Notes: generated by a model not told the origin, from the sequence alone. 64,000 bases of DNA from Microbacterium oxydans (GCF_000956405.1 NZ_JYIV01000013.1:18291-82290), one strand, 5' to 3'. Counted from the first letter of the stretch, positions 25,181 to 33,210 are shown. Numbers and translations are program-made.

Positions 25181-25248
25181 CGTGTCGCCACCTTATCCCG
25201 AACACCTGCCCGGACGTGCGGCACCTCGACGCGCGGCCTCGTCGGGAC

Positions 25249-25336
25249 AGGCGAAAACGCCGGGTCAGGCGAAACGTCGCATCAGGCAAAACCGCCGGAT
25301 CAGGCGAAACGCCGCATCAGGCAAAAACGCCGGATC
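25249..25336. repeat. Minisatellite of 17/18-nt units
   Basis: Five tandem units alternate 18-17-18-17-18 nt (25249, 25267, 25284, 25302, 25319), each starting AGGCRAAA and ending in a G(G/C)(A/G)TC-type junction, so the true period is about 35 nt. It lies in the 234-bp gap between the SRPBCC and amine oxidase genes. Units are too short and lack spacers for a CRISPR. Confidence 0.85.
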
Positions 25337-25370
25337 AGGCCGCCTCGAGGGAGATCGGCCTGACCCGGCG
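25328..25370 (-). terminator. Hairpin terminator of the ArsR-SRPBCC operon
   Basis: A 15-bp stem with one mismatch (25328-25342 with 25356-25370) is formed between the last minisatellite unit and an inverted copy of the unit. It follows the SRPBCC stop by 45 nt on the minus strand. The repeat itself thus appears to supply the terminator. Confidence 0.6.
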
Positions 25371-25414
25371 TGAGCGCCTGAAACCGCGACGGCTTCCGCG
25401 CGCAGGATCCGACG

Positions 25415-26392
25415 CTAGACGGAGAGCAGCTCCCGCTCCAGGCGGGCGAACGACGACTCCATGCCGTCCACCATGCCGGTGGCGAGGATCATGTCGCGCG
25501 TCTCCTTGTCGGGGTACTCGATGAGCAGCGTGACGAGGGTCGCGCCGTCCTCCTCGTACAGGTTAAGGTCGTTGAGCGTCTCGGTGGGCATCCCCTGCAT
25601 CCGCTCGGTGGTGACCGCGCGGCGCGGAGCGTCGATGAGGAGCGCCTCCCCCTCGAAGCCGAACGGCTGCCCCTCGGTGTCGCCCACCGGCGCCCACGAA
25701 TTCCGGTACGACTGACCGACCTCGGTGGCAGCGACGCACTCCGTCATCTCCCACCCGTCGGGGCCGAGCATCCACTTGCGGATGAGGTCCGGCTCGAAGT
25801 GCGCGCGCCACACCAGCTCGCGCGGACCATCGACCAGGCGGGTGATGCGCACGTGCGTGTCGTCGAGCAGCTCCAGTCGCGTGCCCTTGCCCTGGGCGTA
25901 GTCGCGGAGGTCCTGCAGCACGGCGTCGAGCTGCGCCATGGCCATCTTGATCCCCTCGACCTGACCCATCTCGACGACCTGTTCGAGCGCGTCGACCGAG
26001 TCGAAGTGGCTCGTGGTGGTCATGCGGGTGCCGTCGGCGGTGGACTCGAAGGCGAAGGTCATCCGCTGGGCGGGGAAGCCGTCGAGCGGTGTGCCGTTCT
26101 CGTCGACGAACGAGTCGATGACCTCGAACGCGTTCGGCGCATCGATCGAGATGAACTCCCACGACCCGGACGACTTCTCCCCGCGCGGACCGTTCATCGA
26201 GTACTGCGCACGACCGCCGACGGTGTGGTCCCACGCGGTGAAGGTGGCCGGCCATCCGGGAGGGCCCCAGAAGCGCTCGAGCTGCCGCGGGTCGGAGTAG
26301 GCGCTCCACACCCGCTCGATCGGGGCGGCGAAGTCGGCGACCACGGTCATGGTCAGATTCTCGGCATCGGTGATGACGTCGGTGACAGGCAT
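25415..26392 (-). CDS. Tandem SRPBCC (AHSA1-like) protein
   Basis: A 325-residue protein with two SRPBCC/AHSA1 domains. The first (~10-155) has FAAPIERVWSAYSDPRQLERFWGPPGW; the second (~175-320) has RLVDGPRELVWRAHFEPDLIRKWMLGPDGW. These domains form a hydrophobic pocket, and in such ArsR-paired bacterial operons the ligand is usually unknown. AAGGAG precedes the ATG, which lies 2 nt after the ArsR stop, so the pair is translationally coupled. Single-domain homologues are more common than this duplicated form. Confidence 0.85.
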   Translation of the reverse strand: MPVTDVITDAENLTMTVVADFAAPIERVWSAYSDPRQLERFWGPPGWPATFTAWDHTVGGRAQYSMNGPRGEKSSGSWEFISIDAPNAFEVIDSFVDENGTPLDGFPAQRMTFAFESTADGTRMTTTSHFDSVDALEQVVEMGQVEGIKMAMAQLDAVLQDLRDYAQGKGTRLELLDDTHVRITRLVDGPRELVWRAHFEPDLIRKWMLGPDGWEMTECVAATEVGQSYRNSWAPVGDTEGQPFGFEGEALLIDAPRRAVTTERMQGMPTETLNDLNLYEEDGATLVTLLIEYPDKETRDMILATGMVDGMESSFARLERELLSV

Positions 26393-26394
26393 GT

Positions 26395-26784
26395 TCAGTC
26401 TCCTTGTGCGTTCTTGTCGGTATCGCTGTTGTCGGATGAGCCGGACCCCACGGTCTCGGCGAGCAGATCGTCGAGTCGGGCGATGCGCGACCGCCACAGC
26501 TCTTCGTATCGGGCGAGGAGCGCCCTGGCGCGGGCGATCATCTCGGGGTTCGCGCGGACGAGCCGCTCGCGTCCCTCGGCGCGCTTGACGATGAGGTTCG
26601 CGGCCTCGAGCACGGCGACGTGCTTCTGCACCGCGGCGAACGACATCTCGTATTCGGAGGCGAGAGTCGAGACCGACTGCTCCCGCTCGATCGTCCGGCG
26701 CAGGATGTCGCGCCGGGTCGACGTCGCCAGTGCGTGGAAGACACGGTCGACCTCCGCTTCGCTCAATTCTCTTTGTGCAACCAT
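26395..26784 (-). CDS. ArsR-family transcriptional regulator
   Basis: A 129-residue winged-helix regulator: FHALATSTRRDILRRTIEREQSVSTLASEYEMSFAAVQKHVAVLEAANLI is the complete HTH region. No cysteine metal sites are visible, so it is of the non-metal ArsR type commonly paired with SRPBCC proteins. A palindrome covers its start codon, suggesting autoregulation of the two-gene operon. The C-terminal ~15 residues are Ser/Asp-rich and probably disordered. Confidence 0.9.
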   Translation of the reverse strand: MVAQRELSEAEVDRVFHALATSTRRDILRRTIEREQSVSTLASEYEMSFAAVQKHVAVLEAANLIVKRAEGRERLVRANPEMIARARALLARYEELWRSRIARLDDLLAETVGSGSSDNSDTDKNAQGD

Positions 26785-26791
26785 TTGGTTG
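26778..26791 (-). promoter_or_regulatory. Palindrome over the arsR start
   Basis: CAACCATTTGGTTG is a 5-4-5 inverted repeat that contains the ATG of the ArsR gene (complement of 26782-26784). This fits an ArsR operator on a leaderless transcript. No second copy was seen nearby. Confidence 0.5.
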
Positions 26792-26905
26792 TACGTTATG
26801 CCTGCGGAGCGGGTGTGTCAAGAGGGGTTTTGCGAATCGCGCCCCGGTGTCGGCGACCCGCGATACCGTCGCATCACAGCCCACGTCATCACGGAAGAGG
26901 CCCCC

Positions 26906-28048
26906 TTGTCTCGACACTCCGTCCTCGACGTCGGCGAGCATGACCTCGAAGATCTGCGACGGCGGCTGCGCGACACACGCTGGGCCGAGCCGTGGCCCGT
27001 GGAGGACTGGGAGGCGGGCACCGACCAGGCGGAGCTTCGCCGGCTCGTCGACGTGTGGCTGAACGGCTTCGACTGGCGCGCGCAGCAACAACAGATCGAG
27101 GAGCTGCCCTGGCACAGGGCGGACATCGACGGGACGCCGGTCGCTTATCTCCGCTTCGATGCCGAGCCGGGAGGGACCGGGATTCCCGTTCTGCTCACGA
27201 ACGGCTGGCCGAGCACAGCACTCGAACTCGTGGATGTCGCTCGACGCCTGGCGACACCATCGCGTTTCGGGGGCGATCCCGCCCATGCCGCCACCGTGAT
27301 CGTGCCCGCGCTTCCCGGGCTGCCGTTCTCACCGCAACGCCCCCGACTCGGCGTGCAGACGCACGACCTGTGGCACCTCCTGATGACGGAGCATCTCGCC
27401 TTCCCCCGATACCTCGCGCACGGCGGCGACCTGGGGGAGGGGATCACCTCCCGTCTCGCGCAGGCATACCCCGAGGAGGTGGTCGGCATCCACCTGCTGT
27501 CCACAGCCGCTCCCGCACACCTCGACGAGGAGTCGATCACCGCCGAGGAGCAGGCCCACCTCGACCGGGTACAGGAGTGGTCGGCCTCCGAAGGCGGATA
27601 CCAGCACCAGCAGCAGACGCGGCCGCTCACACTGGCGGCCGCCGTCTCGGACTCCCCTGCCGGATTGCTGTCATGGATCCTGGAGAAGCATCGATCATGG
27701 AGCGACTGCGGTGGCGACGTCTCCTCCCGCTTCAGCGACGACTACCTGCTGACGCTTGCGACCGTGTACTGGTTCACGAACTCGATCGGCACGTCGTTCC
27801 GCCCCTATTACGAGTACGCAGCGGGATTGACCTCACGCATAGAACGGGTGGAGGTGCCGACCGCCGTCGCCCTGTTCCCGCACGACCTGGCGTCGCCGCC
27901 ACGGAGCTGGATCGAACGCACGTACAACCTCGTCCGCTACAACCGAATGCCGCGCGGGGGTCATTTCGCGCCGCACGAGGAGCCGGCACTGCTCGCCGAC
28001 GACATCTCCACATTCGCCCGCGCACTTCCGCACGCATCCTCCGCGTGA
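26906..28048 (+). CDS. Epoxide hydrolase-like alpha/beta-hydrolase
   Basis: A 380-residue protein from a TTG start with AGAGG 5 nt upstream; no good ATG is near. The N-terminal ~90 residues are the epoxide-hydrolase cap-like N domain (LRRRLRDTRW, WLNGFDWRAQQQQIEELP). The nucleophile Asp lies in YLAHGGDLGEG and the catalytic His in RGGHFAPHEEP, as in microsomal-type epoxide hydrolases. The usual oxyanion HGWPGS motif reads NGWPST, losing the His. It opens or binds an epoxide or ester-like substrate; the substrate is unknown. Confidence 0.8.
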   Translation: MSRHSVLDVGEHDLEDLRRRLRDTRWAEPWPVEDWEAGTDQAELRRLVDVWLNGFDWRAQQQQIEELPWHRADIDGTPVAYLRFDAEPGGTGIPVLLTNGWPSTALELVDVARRLATPSRFGGDPAHAATVIVPALPGLPFSPQRPRLGVQTHDLWHLLMTEHLAFPRYLAHGGDLGEGITSRLAQAYPEEVVGIHLLSTAAPAHLDEESITAEEQAHLDRVQEWSASEGGYQHQQQTRPLTLAAAVSDSPAGLLSWILEKHRSWSDCGGDVSSRFSDDYLLTLATVYWFTNSIGTSFRPYYEYAAGLTSRIERVEVPTAVALFPHDLASPPRSWIERTYNLVRYNRMPRGGHFAPHEEPALLADDISTFARALPHASSA

Positions 28049-28106
28049 ATCCACCTCCCCATCGCGGACCATGCGGCGCGGCGGCATCGATCGCCCCATC
28101 GACTGA

Positions 28107-28898
28107 TCACAGCATCGACGTGAGCACTCCGCCATCCGCACGCACAGCCGCCCCGTTCGTGGCCGACGCGCGGGGACTCGCCAGGTAGGCGACCAGGTCG
28201 GCCACCTCGGTCGGGTCGAGGAACCGCTCGATCAGAGTGGTCCGGTTCTGGTCGATGATGACCTGCTTCATGGCCTCCGGCGACAGATCCTGCACTCGAG
28301 CCACAGCCTCGACCGCCGCAGCGACCCCATCAGAGTAGGTCGGCCCGCCCAGGACCGTGTTCACGGTGACCGAGGTACCGCGGGTGAGCTTCGACAGACC
28401 GTTGCCGAGAGCGATCATCGCCGCTTTGGTCACGCCGTAATGCACCATATCGGCGGGGACATTCACCCCGGACTCGCTGCTGACGAGGATCATCCGGCCC
28501 CAGCCTCGCTCGATCATCCCGCCCAGCAGGTGTCGTGCGAGCCGGACTCCGCTCATCACGTTGACCTCGAAGTAGCGCTCCCACTCGGCGTCGTCGACGG
28601 CCTCGAACTCCGCGAGCCCGAACACGCCCACATTGTTGACGAGGATGTCGACATCGCCCAGCTCCTCGAGAAGCCTTGCGACGTCATCCGCGTTCGCGAA
28701 GTCGGCGACGAGCCCGGAGACAGACGCCCCGGCGTGCTCCGCTCGCAGGCGCCCCACCGCCGCATCGACCGCCGTCGAGTCACGACCGTTCACGATCACT
28801 CGCACACCCTCGGCCGCGAGCGCCTCGGCGATCGCGTATCCGATCCCGCGGCTCGAACCGCTGATGAACGCCGTCTTCCCCTGCAGCTGTAGATCCAT
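28107..28898 (-). CDS. SDR-family oxidoreductase
   Basis: A 263-residue classical SDR: nucleotide motif SGSSRGIG (14-21), NNVGVFG, active-site Ser in ILVSSESG and Y-x-x-x-K in HYGVTKAAM, and ADGG near the end. It is NAD(P)-dependent; the substrate is unknown. AGGAGG sits 6 nt before the ATG. It is divergent from a MarR regulator, and two direct copies of a putative operator lie between them, so it is the likely target of that regulator. Confidence 0.9.
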   Translation of the reverse strand: MDLQLQGKTAFISGSSRGIGYAIAEALAAEGVRVIVNGRDSTAVDAAVGRLRAEHAGASVSGLVADFANADDVARLLEELGDVDILVNNVGVFGLAEFEAVDDAEWERYFEVNVMSGVRLARHLLGGMIERGWGRMILVSSESGVNVPADMVHYGVTKAAMIALGNGLSKLTRGTSVTVNTVLGGPTYSDGVAAAVEAVARVQDLSPEAMKQVIIDQNRTTLIERFLDPTEVADLVAYLASPRASATNGAAVRADGGVLTSML

Positions 28899-28932
28899 TC
28901 GCTTTCCTCCTCTTGACGCCGAACACGGCAAA

Positions 28933-28981
28933 TCACTTGCTCGGGAAAGCGACTCTAGATCATTTCACTTGCTCAGGAAAG
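28933..28981. promoter_or_regulatory. Direct-repeat MarR operator pair
   Basis: TCACTTGCTCGGGAAAG (28933-28949) recurs as TCACTTGCTCAGGAAAG (28965-28981), start-to-start 32 bp, or three helical turns. Each copy is a weak dyad (CTTgC...GgAAAG). The pair lies between the SDR and the marR gene and is the natural place for that regulator to bind. Confidence 0.65.
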
Positions 28982-29025
28982 TCAATACCCGCGGATCTTC
29001 ACGCTCGATGACCTATCCTTGACGC

Positions 29026-29526
29026 ATGTCCGAGCAGCCGACTCCCCTGCACCTGAGCGACGATCAGCTGACGATCTGGTCCTCCGTCGCCACGCTGTTG
29101 GAGCGCCTCCCCACGGCTCTCGATGCGCAGCTGCAGCGCGACAGCGGCCTCACGCACTTCGAGCACGGCATCCTCTTCGCGCTCGATTCCGCACCGGATC
29201 GTCGCCTTCGCCTGAGCACCCTCGCCGCCTATGCGAGCTGCACGCTGTCGCGCCTGTCGCGCGCGATCTCGCGACTGGAATCCAAGGGATGGGTGCGTCG
29301 GGAGATCGACGCGGCCGACGGGCGATTCACCCTCGGCGTACTGACGGACGACGGCCACGTCAAAGTCGCCGAGTCCACGCCGGGCCACCAGGCGCTGGTG
29401 CAGCAGCTCGTCTTCGACAGTCTCACCGCTGCACAGGCGCGACAGCTGGGGTCGATCAGCACCCGCATCTCCGCGGCGATCAGTCCTGATCCGACCTGGG
29501 CTCCTTCGCCACGCACCCTCCAGTGA
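29026..29526 (+). CDS. MarR-family transcriptional regulator
   Basis: A 166-residue MarR with the winged helix in the middle (RRLRLSTLAAYASCTLSRLSRAISRLESKGWVRREID) and DGRFTLGVLTDDG as the wing. Helices at both ends form the dimer interface. It is divergent from an SDR gene and likely represses it through the direct-repeat sites at 28933-28981. The inducer is unknown. Confidence 0.88.
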   Translation: MSEQPTPLHLSDDQLTIWSSVATLLERLPTALDAQLQRDSGLTHFEHGILFALDSAPDRRLRLSTLAAYASCTLSRLSRAISRLESKGWVRREIDAADGRFTLGVLTDDGHVKVAESTPGHQALVQQLVFDSLTAAQARQLGSISTRISAAISPDPTWAPSPRTLQ

Positions 29527-29533
29527 AGAATCC

Positions 29534-29545
29534 ATTCACGTGAAT
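29534..29545 (+). promoter_or_regulatory. 12-bp palindrome upstream of SDR gene
   Basis: ATTCACGTGAAT is a perfect 12-bp palindrome in the 111-bp gap between the MarR and the SDR gene. It is a candidate operator, but no cognate regulator is certain. Confidence 0.4.
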
Positions 29546-29637
29546 CCACCTCCGCTTTTCAGGCGTAGGCTGGAGTGAAGGACGGACCGTCCGAGAAGAT
29601 CTCCCGGCACCGCGCCCGCCCGGAAGTGGAGTCCCTC

Positions 29638-30390
29638 GTGGCTCAGTACGACGTCTCGAACCGCTCAGCGATCGTGACGGGAGCGGGCAGCGGAATCGGT
29701 CGCTCGACCGCCCTCCTGCTGGCGAAGAACGGTGCATCGGTCGTGGTCAACGACCTGAACGCGGATCACGCGAACGCGGTCGTCGAGGAGATCCGCGCAG
29801 CCGGCGGCACGGCCGAGGCCTCGGTCGGCGATGCGACCGATGCCTCGTGGATCGCCTCCTCCATCGAGCTGGCGAACTCCCTCGCCCCGCTGCGCATCGG
29901 CGTCAACAATGCCGGCATCGGCGGCGCATCCGCTCCGACGGCCGAATACGAGGACGAGGCGTGGGACAAGGTCATCGCGATCAACCTCAACGCGGTTTTC
30001 CGCAACATGAAGGCGCAGATCCCCTCGATCCTCGCGAACGGCGGCGGCTCGGTGGTCAACATCGCGTCGATCCTCGGCAGCGTCGGGTTCGCGAACTCAC
30101 CCGCCTACGTCACCGCCAAGCACGGCGTCGTCGGCATGACGAAGTCGGCGGCACTCGAGTACTCGGCACAGGGCGTGCGCGTGAACTCTGTTGGCCCCGG
30201 GTTCATCGACACTCCGCTGCTCGCCAACATGGGACCCGAGGCGAAGGACTTCCTGGTGTCGAAGCACCCGATCGGACGCCTCGGCCAGGCCGATGAGGTC
30301 GCGAACCTCATCGCGTTTCTCGCCAGCGACGCCGCGAGCTTCATCACCGGCAGCTACCACCTGGTCGACGGCGGCTACACCGCCCTCTGA
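29638..30390 (+). CDS. SDR-family 3-oxoacyl-reductase-like oxidoreductase
   Basis: A 250-residue protein from GTG 29638 (GGAAGTGGAG just upstream), a normal SDR length; the longer in-frame N-terminus looks non-coding. Motifs are TGAGSGIG, NNAGIG, Ser in VVNIASILGSVG, YVTAKHGV for the Tyr/Lys pair, PGFIDTPLL and DGGYTAL. This is the classical FabG/glucose-dehydrogenase-like subgroup with NAD(P)H. The substrate is unknown. The gene is followed by a strong hairpin. Confidence 0.9.
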   Translation: MAQYDVSNRSAIVTGAGSGIGRSTALLLAKNGASVVVNDLNADHANAVVEEIRAAGGTAEASVGDATDASWIASSIELANSLAPLRIGVNNAGIGGASAPTAEYEDEAWDKVIAINLNAVFRNMKAQIPSILANGGGSVVNIASILGSVGFANSPAYVTAKHGVVGMTKSAALEYSAQGVRVNSVGPGFIDTPLLANMGPEAKDFLVSKHPIGRLGQADEVANLIAFLASDAASFITGSYHLVDGGYTAL

Positions 30391-30394
30391 TCGA

Positions 30395-30439
30395 ATGGCA
30401 TCCGACCCCGGGACCCGATTCCCGGTGGTCGGATGCCAT
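30395..30439. terminator. Hairpin terminator between convergent genes
   Basis: A perfect 13-bp stem (30395-30407 with 30427-30439) with a 19-nt loop, only 4 nt past the SDR stop. The rest of the gap to 30537 shows nothing else. It probably terminates the SDR gene and may also serve the convergent small gene. Confidence 0.7.
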
Positions 30440-30537
30440 CAGCAGCGACGCAGATCCCCCCGGCGGCGTCGCTGCGCACCCCCATCCGCCTTCGCGCACA
30501 CTTTGCCCAGGAGCGCGTCGGCGGCGGAGGCGAGCTG

Positions 30538-30864
30538 TCAGGCGACCGCGTGCATCGCCGGAGCGGCGGACAGGAACGGCGCCAGCTCCAGGTCCGTCAG
30601 GTCAAGACCGTGCGCGGAGCTCGCCGCAGCCATCATCTTGACCAGCAATGGACGCTGAAGCTCGATCTCCTCTTCGACGGCGAAGCGCACCGGAATCGAC
30701 GCGTGCATCCACAGCGTCTCGGTGCCGGAACGCGACGTGCGCAGCGTGAGGGGAAACGACTCTCCGCGGCGGAGCTTCGTCACGGTGACGAGGCGAAGAT
30801 GGGCGAGCGTCGCATCATCGATCTCCACGATCTGCGATTCCCCGGCGTAACTGAGCTGGCCCAT
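30538..30864 (-). CDS. Small conserved protein (DUF7882-like), Microbacteriaceae type
   Basis: A 108-residue protein starting MGQLSYAGESQIVEIDD, followed by strands (HLRLVTVTKLRRGESFPLT) and a helix with VEEEIELQRPLLVKMMAAASS. I recall short proteins beginning MG.L.Y......I.DD in Microbacteriaceae, grouped as a domain of unknown function. No catalytic motif is visible. The upstream gap is AT-rich and holds a palindrome near the divergent side of a MarR gene. Confidence 0.7.
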   Translation of the reverse strand: MGQLSYAGESQIVEIDDATLAHLRLVTVTKLRRGESFPLTLRTSRSGTETLWMHASIPVRFAVEEEIELQRPLLVKMMAAASSAHGLDLTDLELAPFLSAAPAMHAVA

Positions 30865-30887
30865 GAGTCCCTCTTTCCCGCGTATTT

Positions 30888-30925
30888 TGTACAGGAAATA
30901 GATTACTAGTTTAGCTAGTTAAATG
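30888..30925 (-). promoter_or_regulatory. AT-rich promoter with ACTAG palindrome
   Basis: The gap upstream of the small gene is unusually AT-rich for this genome. ACTAG-5-CTAGT at 30905-30919 is a perfect 5-5-5 inverted repeat and a possible MarR operator. A similar ACTAG occurs upstream of the neighbouring marR gene near 31438. Confidence 0.45.
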
Positions 30926-30935
30926 GCAAGCGAAA

Positions 30936-31391
30936 CTATTCAATCGCATCGATCTCTGACGCCAGCCGCCGCAGGAATCGCGAGATCGCGGCGATCTCGT
31001 CGGGCGTGAAACCTTCTTCCACTCGCGCCACCCGCCGCGAGATCTCGTCCGCGGGCGAGTTGATGTCGCGAAGCGAAGGACGGATCACCTTCGATCGCCT
31101 GTCGTCCGGATGCGCCGTCACCACGATCTGGCCGCGATCGGACAGACGCCGGATCACGGAGGTGATCGCCGCGGTGCTGACCGCCAGGTGAGCGGCAAGA
31201 TCGCTCGGCGTCACGGGCGCATCGATCGGGGCCGCCGAGATGAATCGCAGGGCCGAGCGGTCGGTCTCGTTGGGCTGACGCCCCGCCATGAGGCGCCGCG
31301 CGAGCCGCGCCTCCACGCGCAGCAGTTCATCGACGTCGCGGTCGAGCCGAGACGCCATGACCCCCAGACTGTTCCCCATCACACCCCTCAT
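30936..31391 (-). CDS. MarR-family transcriptional regulator
   Basis: A 151-residue MarR with helix-turn-helix TPSDLAAHLAVSTAAITSVIRRLSDRGQIVV and wing AHPDDRRSKVIRPS. The start may also be ATG 31358, which is preceded by a G-rich site. It is transcribed toward the small DUF7882-like gene, and both promoter gaps carry ACTAG-type sites, which suggests it controls that gene and itself. The ligand is unknown. Confidence 0.85.
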   Translation of the reverse strand: MRGVMGNSLGVMASRLDRDVDELLRVEARLARRLMAGRQPNETDRSALRFISAAPIDAPVTPSDLAAHLAVSTAAITSVIRRLSDRGQIVVTAHPDDRRSKVIRPSLRDINSPADEISRRVARVEEGFTPDEIAAISRFLRRLASEIDAIE

Positions 31392-31508
31392 CGGCTCCGG
31401 ACACCCATCTTAGCTCGGAAGTCTTTTTATCTGTCTGACTAGCGAAATCCCGCGTGCATCACACCCTCACGCCGGTGAGAGGATGGATCTACCGCACGAA
31501 AGGACGTC

Positions 31509-31748
31509 ATGGTCGAGCGATCCGCACTCGAGAACGAGAAGTACATCGATTACGCCGCCCTCCTCGAGCGCCTGGAACGACAGTTCCCCACCATCTCCCG
31601 CGATCGGATCGAGCAGATCATCGTGGCCGAGAACGACGCGATCACCGGCGGTTTCCTCCTGGTCGTCCCCGCCGGGGTCGCGACAGGTGCGATCGAGATG
31701 CTGACGCGGGAATCCTCTCCCGCGGCAGACGGAGAGGCGGTGGCCTGA
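31509..31748 (+). CDS. Three-helix-bundle dimerisation-like small protein
   Basis: A 79-residue protein with AAAGGA before the ATG. YIDYAALLERLERQFP then SRDRIEQIIVAENDAITGG looks like the short three-helix bundle found in small actinobacterial proteins next to regulators. The stop overlaps the following marR start (TGATG), so the two are translated together. It may dimerise with or modulate that regulator; this is inference. Confidence 0.6.
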   Translation: MVERSALENEKYIDYAALLERLERQFPTISRDRIEQIIVAENDAITGGFLLVVPAGVATGAIEMLTRESSPAADGEAVA

Positions 31749-32302
31749 TGAGCGAGCCCCAGGAGTATGCACGCTCGGGGTACTGGTACCCCGACTCGGA
31801 GAGCGCCAGCACCGTCGATGTGCTGAACATGCTGCGGCGTTACCGGGCGGCCGAGACCGCGATGCGCGCCCGCACTCGGGCATCGATGGGCATGAACGAG
31901 ACCGACCTGATGGCGCTGCGCTTCCTGCTGCGTGAACAGCGCGCGGGCCGCATCGTCCGTCCGATCGACATCGCCAGGATGCTCGACATCTCCACCGCGT
32001 CGACGACCACGCTCATCGACCGCCTCGAGAAGGGCGGACATGTCCGTCGCGAGGCGCATCCGACGGACCGCCGCGCCGGAGTCGTGGTTCCGAGCGTGAG
32101 CAGCGACGAGGAGGTCAGGGCCACCCTCGGCGCCATGCATCGCCGCATGCTCACCCTGGTCGACGAACTCTCCGACCAGGAACGAGCGGTGGTCACACGG
32201 TTCCTCGCCGGGATGACCGCGTCGATCGAAGAGGCCTCCGACCTCGACCAGGAGCTCCGGAACGTGATCCGGGACGAGAAGGGCCCCCACGCGGCGGAGT
32301 GA
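31748..32302 (+). CDS. MarR-family transcriptional regulator
   Basis: A 184-residue MarR with a longer N-terminus than usual (SEPQEYARSGYWYPDSESAS). The DNA-binding region is VRPIDIARMLDISTASTTTLIDRLEKGGHVRREAHPTDRRAGVVV, followed by the C-terminal dimer helices. It is coupled to the small helical protein immediately upstream by a one-base overlap. Its target is unknown, and no structural gene adjoins on the same strand. Confidence 0.88.
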   Translation: MSEPQEYARSGYWYPDSESASTVDVLNMLRRYRAAETAMRARTRASMGMNETDLMALRFLLREQRAGRIVRPIDIARMLDISTASTTTLIDRLEKGGHVRREAHPTDRRAGVVVPSVSSDEEVRATLGAMHRRMLTLVDELSDQERAVVTRFLAGMTASIEEASDLDQELRNVIRDEKGPHAAE

Positions 32303-32311
32303 TCCCCCGCG

Positions 32312-32629
32312 CTACAGCCCTTCCGCGATCTCCTTGATCGCAGCGAGGCGGCGGTCCCACTCGCGTCCGATCACGTCGAGCTTCGCCGCCGTGGCGGAGA
32401 GCTCGGCACCGACGACGCGGAAGCGCACTTCGCGCCCCACACGAACCGGCTCGACGAGCCCCACCTCCTGCAGCACGGCGAGGTGCTTGGCGATCGCCTG
32501 ACGGGACACCGGAAGGCGCCCGGCGAGGGCGGATGCCGAGGCATCCCCCTCGCCGAGTGCCGTCAGGATGCTCCAGCGCGTCTCGTCCGCGAGTGCCGCG
32601 AACACGGGAAGCAGTGTTTCGGTCGTCAC
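32312..32629 (-). CDS. ArsR-family transcriptional regulator
   Basis: A 105-residue winged-helix regulator from GTG 32629, chosen because it overlaps the SRPBCC stop (GTGA). The HTH is FAALADETRWSILTALGEGDASASALAGRLPVSRQAIAKHLAVLQEVGLVEPVRVG. This is the non-metal ArsR type seen with SRPBCC proteins. Here the regulator is the second gene, the reverse of the order at 25.4-26.8 kb. Two operator-like dyads lie upstream of the operon. Confidence 0.9.
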   Translation of the reverse strand: MTTETLLPVFAALADETRWSILTALGEGDASASALAGRLPVSRQAIAKHLAVLQEVGLVEPVRVGREVRFRVVGAELSATAAKLDVIGREWDRRLAAIKEIAEGL

Positions 32630-33108
32630 GCTTCGCCTTCCACGAGCGTGACCATCTTGTCGAGCTCCAGATCCCAGCCGGTGCGGTGCGACTCGAGGTT
32701 GGCCCTGGGGTCGGAGGTGCGCTCGAACCCGCTCTCGACGACCGTGAGCCGCGTGCCGCCATCCGCGTCCTCGAGCGTGAAGGTGAAGACGGTCGAGGTC
32801 GACTCGTCGATGCTGTCCGGCAGCGCGCCGAGGGCATCGTCGTTGTTCCAGCGGTACGTGATGCGCCGCGGCTCGTCGAACTCCTCGACCCGGAGGGGGA
32901 TCACGTCGTAGTCGGGGAACGTCATCGTGCCGGTCGCTCCGACGCCGCTGCCCTCGAGCACCGTGCGCCCGAACCAGCGCGAGATGTGCTGCGGCTCTGC
33001 CACGGCTCGCCACACCTTGTCGACGGGTGCCGCGATCTGGATGCTCCGCCGCACCGAGAATGTCTCCTCGTCGACGACGGATGCCTCGTTCTGGGTCATG
33101 TTCACCAT
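32626..33108 (-). CDS. SRPBCC (AHSA1-like) protein
   Basis: A 160-residue single SRPBCC domain: RRSIQIAAPVDKVWRAVAEPQHISRWFG at the start and a long C-terminal helix (RTGWDLELDKMVTLVEG). AAAGGA precedes the ATG at 33108. It is co-transcribed with the ArsR gene, whose start it overlaps. The ligand is unknown. Confidence 0.88.
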   Translation of the reverse strand: MVNMTQNEASVVDEETFSVRRSIQIAAPVDKVWRAVAEPQHISRWFGRTVLEGSGVGATGTMTFPDYDVIPLRVEEFDEPRRITYRWNNDDALGALPDSIDESTSTVFTFTLEDADGGTRLTVVESGFERTSDPRANLESHRTGWDLELDKMVTLVEGEA

Positions 33109-33160
33109 GATGGGTCCTTTCGGGATTTCCTGCATGTCCCGTCGGCCGGATCAGCCGACT

Positions 33161-33210
33161 GCAACTCCAGGGTTGCACTTCTCGGCTCCACGCACAACCC
33201 TAGAGTTGCA
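33161..33210 (-). promoter_or_regulatory. Paired ArsR-type operators
   Basis: GCAACTCCAGGGTTGC (33161-33176) is a dyad, and a close second copy, ACAACCCTAGAGTTGC, lies at 33194-33209. The two sites, 33 bp apart start to start, are also inverted repeats of one another. They lie just upstream of the SRPBCC-ArsR operon and fit autoregulation. Confidence 0.65.

Noticed and set aside
25249..25336. Possible CRISPR array
   Set aside because: Units of 17-18 nt abut each other with no unique spacers, and no cas genes are near.
30433..30909. Plus-strand open frame after the SDR gene
   Set aside because: It runs antisense to the DUF7882-like gene and starts in a terminator hairpin.
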